Under the pieces are notes generated by a model, which was given only the letters and a program-made list of their open reading frames with translations, made no database searches and was not told the DNA's origin. Shown here in pieces: positions 27,182 to 32,330 of a stretch of DNA of 64,000 bases. Every line of letters starts with the position of its first letter. Position 1 is the stretch's first letter. The DNA is taken from NCBI RefSeq assembly GCF_014697375.1, contig NZ_JACJRS010000009.1, positions 24,722-88,721 on the forward strand, given 5' to 3'. The stretch comes from Phormidium sp. FACHB-1136. Lineage in GTDB: Bacteria; Cyanobacteriota; Cyanobacteriia; Phormidesmidales; Phormidesmidaceae. Made by a program: the position numbers and the translations under genes.

Positions 27182-27207
27182 CGGCCTGATCCTCTTCCGT
27201 TGTCCAT
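27178..27207 (-). CDS. Nine-residue leader peptide frame (MDNGRGSGR)
   Basis: A complete micro-ORF starts at ATG 27207, five bases after a strong AAGGAG, and stops at TGA 27178-27180, which overlaps the ATG of the next gene. It is the best ribosome site of the operon, so ribosomes probably load here and pass on by termination-reinitiation. It may be a control leader. Confidence 0.45.
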   Translation of the reverse strand: MDNGRGSGR

Positions 27208-27225
27208 GGTTGCTCCTTAGAAAAT

Positions 27226-27243
27226 CCGGGGGGCGTCCCCCGG
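27226..27243 (-). promoter_or_regulatory. GC hairpin just upstream of the leader ribosome site
   Basis: CCGGGGG and CCCCCGG form a perfect 7-bp stem around a 4-base loop. On the minus strand the stem is followed by ATTTTCT and then the leader's AAGGAG. It could act as an attenuator-like pause or as a structure limiting access to the ribosome site. Confidence 0.45.
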
Positions 27244-27373
27244 TCGCTACGCTTGACGCTCTCTTTGGCCTGGAGGGAATTACACCCCCTGTGCGAACGC
27301 CCACACACCCCTAGGGCCAGCCAGGAAAGCCGGGAGTGATGTCCGGCTGTGGAGTTGGTTATCCATGCGCACA

Positions 27374-27434
27374 TTATACGCATAAATTGAGCTACAATAC
27401 GCATAGAATACGCATCAATAAGTTATGCGTATAA
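27374..27434. promoter_or_regulatory. Four-box operator array in the divergent promoter region
   Basis: TTATACGCATAA (27374-27385), AATACGCAT (27396-27404), AATACGCAT (27407-27415) and TTATGCGTATAA (27423-27434) lie within 61 bases. The outer two are reverse complements of each other; the inner two are direct repeats 11 bases apart. They lie between the left operon (minus) and the ribbon-helix-helix gene (plus), in an AT-rich stretch that probably holds both promoters. Cooperative binding by the neighbouring ribbon-helix-helix protein is the natural model. Confidence 0.7.
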
Positions 27435-27476
27435 GAGGCGTACAATCATGGAGAAGATCTATGGAGAAGGTTGGGT

Positions 27477-27668
27477 ATGGCGCAGAAACCGCGACTGAAC
27501 TTAACAGTGAGCAACGAGGCCAGGGACTTCATGGAGAAGGTGAAGCAGGAGGTAGGGGCCAAGTCCTTTTCGGAGCTCCTGGAGACTATGAAGGACTGGT
27601 ACAAGCCATCATCAGCAGGGTCTCCCAAGACTCAGCCAGACGTCTTGGGAAAATCGTTGACCAGCTAA
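27477..27668 (+). CDS. Ribbon-helix-helix (CopG/Arc-like) DNA-binding protein
   Basis: The first 40 residues fit a ribbon-helix-helix fold: a basic start and beta strand KPRLNLTVS, helix one ARDFMEKVKQEVG and helix two FSELLETMKDW. Such proteins bind DNA as dimers and cooperatively at repeated boxes, which fits the operator array 43 bases upstream. ATG 27477 follows GGAGAAGG. In this frame the protein stops at 63 residues with an uncharacteristic tail (YKPSSAGSPKTQPDV), while another frame continues with strong coding character up to the terminator; see the next entry. It probably regulates itself and the left operon. Confidence 0.65.
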   Translation: MAQKPRLNLTVSNEARDFMEKVKQEVGAKSFSELLETMKDWYKPSSAGSPKTQPDVLGKSLTS

Positions 27669-27796
27669 TCAAGCAAGAGCAAGAGAAGCTGGCAGAAGCG
27701 GAGGAATGTGTGCGCTGGTATGAACGCGAGGTCGAAAAGCACACGACCTCATTAAAGGAACTGGAGGATCTGAAGTCTCAGTTAGGCAACGAATAG
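27596..27796 (+). other. Minus-one-frame coiled-coil continuation of the ribbon-helix-helix gene
   Basis: In the minus-one frame, from about 27596 the reading gives VQAIISRVSQDSARRLGKIV, then IKQEQEKLAEAEECVRWYER and a further helix, ending at a stop directly before a strong terminator (27798). There is no usable start in this frame near the change; the only ATGs lie far upstream and give non-protein-like sequence. Joining the two frames after KDW would give a ribbon-helix-helix protein of about 106 residues with a helical tail. The cause may be a frameshift mutation, a sequencing error or programmed slippage. Confidence 0.5.
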
Positions 27797-27797
27797 T

Positions 27798-27851
27798 CCA
27801 CACAACAAAGCCCCAGAGGTGCGAGCGCATCTCTGGGGCTTTGTTGTGTGG
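27798..27851. terminator. Very strong bidirectional terminator
   Basis: CACACAACAAAGCCCCAGAG at 27799-27818 pairs perfectly with its complement at 27831-27850. Inner pairs (including one G-T) extend the stem to about 24 bp. It separates the ribbon-helix-helix gene (plus) from the minus-strand gene ending at 27858. Confidence 0.9.
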
Positions 27852-27857
27852 TGGTGG

Positions 27858-28229
27858 TTAGTAGTGAACCTGCCTGTCTAGCTGAATCATGCCCTGATAG
27901 GCCTGGGTGCAATTATTCGGGGGCTTGATGTAGCCGACCCAGATCACGACATTACTCATTGTGACCAGGGCATCCAGGTATTTAGCCTCTGGGTCTGATT
28001 TCATCCAGTGCTCAGCAATCTCAATGTTCATGTTCAGGATGGCTTCTTTGTCCTCAGTACAAGCCTGATCCAGTCGCTCTAGGGTTTCGGTGTAGCGATC
28101 AACGTGCTCGATATTGCCGTCCTTTACGGCCAGTCGCTGCACTGGGTCAACGGAATAGAGCAATCGAGGCCCAACAGAAACGGCAACTACCACTCCCACC
28201 AGCCACCAGATCGGATGAACACGCCGCAT
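27858..28229 (-). CDS. Hypothetical membrane-anchored or exported protein
   Basis: 123 residues with an amino hydrophobic segment (IWWLVGVVVAVSVGPRLLY) and then a soluble helical domain (YTETLERLDQACTEDKEAIL, MNIEIAEHWMKSDPEAKYL). Two Cys are present in the mature part (QACTED and NNCTQAY), which could form a disulfide outside the cytoplasm. It is divergent from a small plus-strand operon. I recognise no family. Confidence 0.6.
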   Translation of the reverse strand: MRRVHPIWWLVGVVVAVSVGPRLLYSVDPVQRLAVKDGNIEHVDRYTETLERLDQACTEDKEAILNMNIEIAEHWMKSDPEAKYLDALVTMSNVVIWVGYIKPPNNCTQAYQGMIQLDRQVHY

Positions 28230-28268
28230 AACCAGTAACCAAACTCAGCACTTTTAGGATTCCCAATC

Positions 28269-28505
28269 ATGCAGAAATCTAACCTTCACCTAGTCCCCGT
28301 GTCGTGCGCCCAGAGACAAGCAGTCCTCTGGATCAATCCGGCGTTCATCGCGTCGATGACCTTGCAGCCCCACGACTACCAGGGAGAGAAGCTCTATCAC
28401 GCCATCGTTCGCACGGTGGATCAGTGTGCCTTCTATGTTTCCGAGGATGATTACCTGCTGCTGTTGTCGGTGGCCACCCTGACCGCCAAGCAGGGGCGGG
28501 GATAG
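28269..28505 (+). CDS. Small hypothetical protein, 78 residues
   Basis: A compact mixed protein (LHLVPVSCAQRQAVLWINPA, FIASMTLQPHDYQGEKLYHA, CAFYVSEDDYLLLLSVATL). The pattern suggests a small beta-rich domain. It is followed after only three bases by the next gene and is the first of a three-gene plus-strand unit. The function is unknown. Confidence 0.55.
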   Translation: MQKSNLHLVPVSCAQRQAVLWINPAFIASMTLQPHDYQGEKLYHAIVRTVDQCAFYVSEDDYLLLLSVATLTAKQGRG

Positions 28506-28508
28506 GTC

Positions 28509-28733
28509 ATGCAACTCAACCTCTTAGACCTGATCGCCGAGGCAGAAGCCCAGGCGCGAGACGCGGCGGACGACGCCGTTCTCGCAGAGATCGAAGCCCG
28601 TGGGCTGAGCGTGGGCCAGGGGCTGGTTGCGAGGGCACACGCACGGAATGCATTAGCCAAGGCCCGGTGTATGCCACGGGGCGCACAAGAGTATTTTTTG
28701 TCCTTAATTGTGGAAGGTTTAACCAATGATTGA
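28509..28733 (+). CDS. Small helical hypothetical protein, 74 residues
   Basis: An Ala/Glu-rich helical protein (LLDLIAEAEAQARDAADDAV, GLVARAHARNALAKARC). It follows the previous gene by three bases and overlaps the next by eight bases (28726-28733). I recognise no family. Confidence 0.55.
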   Translation: MQLNLLDLIAEAEAQARDAADDAVLAEIEARGLSVGQGLVARAHARNALAKARCMPRGAQEYFLSLIVEGLTND

Positions 28734-28878
28734 CCTACTCAACCTCAGTAGCAGCTACGTTATGACCGCTGACGAGCGGTGGTTCTGGGAGATTCGCGAC
28801 TACTGCTGCTCCGTGACGCGGTTTCCATCCCTCCAGCAGTGTCAGGAAGACTTCAGGGAGTGGATAGGGGATTTTTAG
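28726..28878 (+). CDS. 50-residue hypothetical protein
   Basis: This ORF begins at ATG 28726 inside the end of the previous gene and gives MIDLLNLSSSYVMTADERWF followed by 30 more residues with two adjacent Cys (YCCSV) and a Trp-rich centre. The tight overlap with the upstream gene supports translation by coupling. No function can be assigned. Confidence 0.45.
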   Translation: MIDLLNLSSSYVMTADERWFWEIRDYCCSVTRFPSLQQCQEDFREWIGDF

Positions 28879-29084
28879 CGGATTCCTAGAGGGTAGCCCA
28901 GTGGGGGCAGGGGCACATAGGTGTCGCAGCCCGTGCCATAACAGCAAACCTCAACCTCAGGGAATGGGGCATCCGTCACCACCGCCCAGCCCACCGCCAC
29001 AAACACCAGTAGCAGGAAGATGCAGGCCACGCAGCCCACAGTCCAGGCCAGCGCCACCACTACAGAATCCATCAGGTCAATCAT
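28875..29084 (-). CDS. Small single-span membrane protein, 69 residues
   Basis: One long hydrophobic segment (VVVALAWTVGCVACIFLLLV) is followed by a short Cys-containing tail (EVCCYGTGCDTYV). The length and shape resemble phage or plasmid small membrane proteins. Its ATG at 29084 shares bases with the opposing ATG at 29083, within CATG, so at least one of the two starts may lie elsewhere (for this gene ATG 29072 is possible). Confidence 0.45.
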   Translation of the reverse strand: MIDLMDSVVVALAWTVGCVACIFLLLVFVAVGWAVVTDAPFPEVEVCCYGTGCDTYVPLPPLGYPLGIR

Positions 29085-29649
29085 GTCTACATGTCCACAT
29101 CTTTTCCCCAGCCTAGACCACCCCAGTGGTTACTATTGCCGCCTGAGTTGCGGGGGCGAGTGCTTCAACGCAAAACCACTGTCACAACCCCTAAAAGGTG
29201 AACTCACTGGCGCGAATTTCAAGGGCGACGACAAAAACGTGTCCGACAGCTTGGAACGTCGCGGTTCTAGCTCTGTCATCGATGGGGCGGAAACCCAAGA
29301 TTTTCCTTTGGGAAACGTGTCCGACAGCTTGAAACCTCGTGCCATCGATGACGCTGATCCAGGAGAGGAGGACGACCAGCTTTACGGGATGTTTTGCCGC
29401 ACTGGCCAGTTCTGGCATGAGGCGGGGCCATACCCCAGTAAGGGGCGGCTCTACTATCGCTACCGCTGGGGCCATGGCCATGCGATAGAGGGGGTTCGCC
29501 ACATTCCAGGCGGCTCCATGGTGCGGGGGCTGGTGCGAGAACGGGCGGCGATTGTGGAGCGGGCCGTGTATGTGGATTTTCGGCCCCACCACGAGATTGT
29601 GGCCCTGATTGATGGATGGCGACGGCTACGGCCTAAGATCAATCTGTGA
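29083..29649 (+). CDS. Hypothetical protein with internal repeat, 188 residues
   Basis: The amino part (TCPHLFPSLDHPSGYYCRLS, CGGECFNAK) has a Cys/His cluster that might bind zinc. The middle contains two copies of NVSDSL encoded by a 19-base direct repeat. The carboxyl part (KGRLYYRYRWGHGHAIEGVR, HIPGG, then VDFRPHHEIVALIDGWRR) resembles a short domain seen in cyanobacterial mobile-element proteins in my recollection, but I cannot name it. I chose ATG 29083; 29020 is also in frame but overlaps the opposing gene more. A bidirectional terminator follows. Confidence 0.55.
   Translation: MSTCPHLFPSLDHPSGYYCRLSCGGECFNAKPLSQPLKGELTGANFKGDDKNVSDSLERRGSSSVIDGAETQDFPLGNVSDSLKPRAIDDADPGEEDDQLYGMFCRTGQFWHEAGPYPSKGRLYYRYRWGHGHAIEGVRHIPGGSMVRGLVRERAAIVERAVYVDFRPHHEIVALIDGWRRLRPKINL
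29235..29331 (+). repeat. 19-bp direct repeat inside the 29083 gene
   Basis: AAACGTGTCCGACAGCTTG occurs at 29235-29253 and again at 29313-29331. The period is 78 bases, or 26 codons, so the reading frame is kept and both copies encode NVSDSL. The bases between the copies are not repeated, so it is not a simple tandem duplication. Confidence 0.9.
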
Positions 29650-29662
29650 CTGTTACCCAGCA

Positions 29663-29696
29663 AAAACCCCGGAGGGGGTAGCCTCTCCGGGGTTTT
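29663..29696. terminator. Bidirectional terminator between convergent island units
   Basis: AAAACCCCGGAG pairs with CTCCGGGGTTTT across a 10-base loop, with A and T runs on the two sides. It ends the plus-strand 29083 gene and the minus-strand right operon. Confidence 0.85.
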
Positions 29697-29741
29697 CGTT
29701 TGCGCCCCAACCTGGCTTAGCCTGACTTAGCCTGACTTAGC

Positions 29742-30035
29742 CTAATCGCGATGGGCAGCGCGTGGGGTAAAGGGATGGGGGTATTGTCCGGCACTGGCCA
29801 GTTGGAGGTATCGTTCCAGGTCGTCTAGCCGTCGGGCGAGGGCATCCAGGCGGCTGTTGGTGTCGGTGTCGATGATTCTCAGGCTTTCGAGTCCCACCAA
29901 GGCAACTTTGACGTTTTCGTCCAGGCGGGTGAGCAGGGCGATCTGCTTGCTGTAGCTGCCCAACAGATTGCGGGTGGCCACGGCCAGGGCGGTGATCACC
30001 GACAGGGTGAGGGGAATGTAGATCTCAAGTCCCAT
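29742..30035 (-). CDS. Membrane-anchored coiled-coil protein, last gene of right operon
   Basis: 97 residues: an amino membrane helix (YIPLTLSVITALAVATRNLLG), then a heptad helix (LLTRLDENVKVALVGLESLR, SRLDALARRLDDLERYLQL). Phage holins and spanins often have this architecture and position at the end of a late operon, but no lytic enzyme is present here, so the comparison is only structural. It overlaps the preceding gene by 11 bases. Confidence 0.6.
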   Translation of the reverse strand: MGLEIYIPLTLSVITALAVATRNLLGSYSKQIALLTRLDENVKVALVGLESLRIIDTDTNSRLDALARRLDDLERYLQLASAGQYPHPFTPRAAHRD

Positions 30036-30183
30036 GGTTCATACCTGCGGGAAATTCACCACGGGAGCCACCGCCCTGGCGACGGCCTGGAAATTCATCA
30101 CGGGAGCCAGCGGCGAGGACGGCCAACCCCAGGGCGACGGCGGCGAGGGCGGCGAGGATTTGTTTGCGGGGGTTGCGTTGCAT
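30025..30183 (-). CDS. 52-residue membrane protein with GSR(G/D)EFP repeat
   Basis: This ORF starts at ATG 30183 and reads MQRNPRKQILAALAAVALGL, then LAVLAAGSRDEFPG and a second GSRGEFPAG, before the stop at 30025. It is a basic start plus one membrane helix with a repeated polar tail. The DNA repeat GAAATTCACCACGGGAGCCA (30051-30070) recurs almost exactly at 30091-30110. It overlaps the next gene by 11 bases. Its role is unknown. Confidence 0.45.
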   Translation of the reverse strand: MQRNPRKQILAALAAVALGLAVLAAGSRDEFPGRRQGGGSRGEFPAGMNHGT

Positions 30184-30194
30184 GGCCTTGGGCC

Positions 30195-30548
30195 TCAAGG
30201 GGTGGGGGCGGGGGGTACCCAGGCATCTAGGCTCACCCGCCAGTTGTCTTGGGTGTAGATGCGGCTGCGCCAGGTCGCCTTGATGGCAATGTCGCGGGCG
30301 ACGGGGGCCAAGCCTACGGGCACGGGATATTCAAGGAGTTGCACCCGTGGATCTGGGTAAACCTTGCGGATGCCAAAGAAGGCGTCGTAGGCGGGATGGT
30401 GGGAGGCGATCAGAAGGGTTGCCGATACCCCGCCCAGGTCATAGCTATGGGTGACGCGAAACAGGCGGGTTTCGAGGTCGTCTAGGATTTCAAAGAAGCG
30501 CCATTCGGTCTGGCTGGGCTCAATCTGCCCTAAAGAATACCAGGGCAT
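30195..30548 (-). CDS. Hypothetical protein of right operon, 117 residues
   Basis: A mixed alpha/beta protein (WRFFEILDDLETRLFRVTHS, DLGGVSATLLIASHHPAYDA, VQLLEYPVPVGLAPVARDIA), with no signal or membrane segment. Its start overlaps the upstream gene by 19 bases. I recognise no family; in the middle of the putative structural operon it could be a minor particle or assembly component, but that is position-based inference only. Confidence 0.55.
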   Translation of the reverse strand: MPWYSLGQIEPSQTEWRFFEILDDLETRLFRVTHSYDLGGVSATLLIASHHPAYDAFFGIRKVYPDPRVQLLEYPVPVGLAPVARDIAIKATWRSRIYTQDNWRVSLDAWVPPAPTP

Positions 30549-30757
30549 ATCTCACCCCTTTCCCAGCCGTCGGCTAGGCGGTAGGGGTCTGCGATGCCGT
30601 AGGTAGCGAGGGCGTCTCCAAAGTCATCAGGACTCATCAGTCCCAGGCGATACCGCTGCGTTGCTTCTGCGCGGGCCAACATCTGTTTAAGCTGCGCTTG
30701 CCATTCTGAGGGCGTCATCTCGTCAGTGCGTATCGCGGGGGTTTGAAACAAGTCCAT
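30530..30757 (-). CDS. Hypothetical protein of right operon, 75 residues
   Basis: A helical acidic protein (EMTPSEWQAQLKQMLARAEA, MSPDDFGDALATYGIADPYR). The layout is similar to small phage tail-assembly chaperone proteins, but no specific motif supports that. It lies 46 bases after the 190-residue gene and overlaps the next gene. Confidence 0.5.
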   Translation of the reverse strand: MDLFQTPAIRTDEMTPSEWQAQLKQMLARAEATQRYRLGLMSPDDFGDALATYGIADPYRLADGWERGEICPGIL

Positions 30758-30803
30758 GATGATTTCTCCGGGGGTTGTGGTGCCGCTAGAACCTAGCCAG
30801 GGC

Positions 30804-31376
30804 TTAGGTCATGAAGGACATGGGAGCCCGTTCAAGTTCGAGCCATGCCCGACCGTTTTTGGTGCCCAGTAACGCGGCTCGTTTACTGCCCTCTACAGTG
30901 CCAAAGATCGCCTCGAAGTCGTCGAAGAGATCCGCCGCCGTAAAGGCTCCCGATGCCTGAGAGAAAGGCGCACTGTAATGGCTCTGGCCACCGGAGTTTT
31001 CGTAGTACCGACTCACCGAGGAACCCCAAGGGGTACTGGTGCGGACGGGGGTCGTTTCTCCTTTGTACCAGTGGACGCGGGAGGGCTTGATACCAGTACC
31101 CCGGAGCCGTAGCGCGGCTTCTCCCGCGCCGAGAGTCGTTTTAAGGCCCAGCTCAGCCGCCGTCACCAGGGCTAGCGTGGATTCGCTCACGTTGACGCTA
31201 AAGATCATCGGCTCAGCGCCGACACGCAAGGCCAGGGAACGGTAGTACAGGGTTGTGCTTGCACCGCGCTGCTCGATGGGGCCGGGGGTGCTTGGGCCTT
31301 TGTTGGCAAAATAGGCCTGTCGAGCTTGGGCGATAGTGGCTTGGCGGGTGTAATACCACGGTTGCTTAAGGGCCAT
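30804..31376 (-). CDS. Hypothetical protein of right operon, 190 residues
   Basis: The protein is rich in Ala, Ser, Thr and Gly and looks beta-rich (STTLYYRSLALRVGAEPMIF, SVNVSESTLALVTAAELGL, RAWLELERAPMSF). There is no signal peptide, membrane segment or catalytic motif. The composition and gene position fit a structural protein, and it is one candidate for an abundant particle subunit if this element makes one. A small hairpin lies upstream at 31455-31473. Confidence 0.55.
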   Translation of the reverse strand: MALKQPWYYTRQATIAQARQAYFANKGPSTPGPIEQRGASTTLYYRSLALRVGAEPMIFSVNVSESTLALVTAAELGLKTTLGAGEAALRLRGTGIKPSRVHWYKGETTPVRTSTPWGSSVSRYYENSGGQSHYSAPFSQASGAFTAADLFDDFEAIFGTVEGSKRAALLGTKNGRAWLELERAPMSFMT

Positions 31377-31454
31377 GGGGGATACCTCTAGGAAGGGATA
31401 GGAAGGGGAAGACTGATCCCAATCTAGCCCTCGAACTCATCACTTTTTTTCACC

Positions 31455-31473
31455 GGAACCCCTAAAGGGTTCC
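31455..31473. promoter_or_regulatory. Hairpin between two right-operon genes
   Basis: GGAACCC and GGGTTCC form a perfect 7-bp stem with a 5-base loop in the 115-base gap between the 278- and 190-residue genes. T runs lie nearby (TTTTTTT before, TTTTT after). It may be a partial terminator or processing site adjusting expression of the downstream genes. Confidence 0.4.
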
Positions 31474-31491
31474 AATAACTTTTTAAATTCC

Positions 31492-32328
31492 CTAACCCGT
31501 CTCTAGGGCGGTGGGGTGGACGCCGGAACGGTCATAGAGCACTACAGGGTTCGGGAGTCCGTGAACATGGAGTAAGGCTGTCTGAAATCGCACGGAGGCG
31601 ATGGGGCGTTTGCGGGGGCGGCGGCGAGTCTGGCCAAAAATGAAATCGTTCCCCGGAATCGTGGGAAATGCCTCCATAGGGGCTTCATTCTGGCTGTAGT
31701 TCATTTTCGACCAGTCTGGGGTGTCGTTCTGAACGTCTAACACCTTGGAAATCACTTCCCTGGCTTCGGATTCGGAGCGGGTGAGAATTTGGAGGGCGTA
31801 ACCCTTCCCCCAGTCGTTGTACGTCGCCATGTCCTTACCCTTGCGCCACACATAACCAGGCCCACCCACACCAAAGGCGGTACGGATACGGTTTGCGAAG
31901 GTGCCCGCAATGGTGGGGGTGATTGTCTCGGTGGTGTGATCCATCAGCCGGAAGGAGATTTCCCCCGTCACTGGGGGGTATCCCGGCTCAACATCCGCCA
32001 GATCTTCTTGAAAGAACAGGGCGACCTGGGGCCGAAACTTGCGGCTTTCCTGGAATGAGGAGACCGGGATGCCGTAGTACGGAACTCGGTAGGCTTGGCT
32101 GCGGATGTGCTCCAGAAACCAGCACTTCAGCAGCGTCACCATATAGGGGTCTTCGTCCTCATGAAGTAGAGCTTTGGCCAGTATCCCGCGATGGGTGGTG
32201 AGGTCGGGTGACCAATTTTCGTCCACACCGAAATCTGAGAAGTACTCACGGGTTTCTCGGTTCTGCCATCGGCGAATGATGGCCTGCAGGGTCTCTTCTT
32301 GGACGGGCTGAATATTTTGCGCTTCCAT
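31492..32328 (-). CDS. Hypothetical protein of right operon, 278 residues
   Basis: A soluble mixed protein (LQAIIRRWQNRETREYFSDF, HRGILAKALLHEDEDPYMVT, WRKGKDMATYNDWGKGYALQ). A basic stretch RRRPRKRP lies near residue 240. It starts two bases after the 855-residue gene, so the two are translated from the same transcript. I cannot place it in a family. Confidence 0.6.
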   Translation of the reverse strand: MEAQNIQPVQEETLQAIIRRWQNRETREYFSDFGVDENWSPDLTTHRGILAKALLHEDEDPYMVTLLKCWFLEHIRSQAYRVPYYGIPVSSFQESRKFRPQVALFFQEDLADVEPGYPPVTGEISFRLMDHTTETITPTIAGTFANRIRTAFGVGGPGYVWRKGKDMATYNDWGKGYALQILTRSESEAREVISKVLDVQNDTPDWSKMNYSQNEAPMEAFPTIPGNDFIFGQTRRRPRKRPIASVRFQTALLHVHGLPNPVVLYDRSGVHPTALETG

Positions 32329-32330
32329 GG

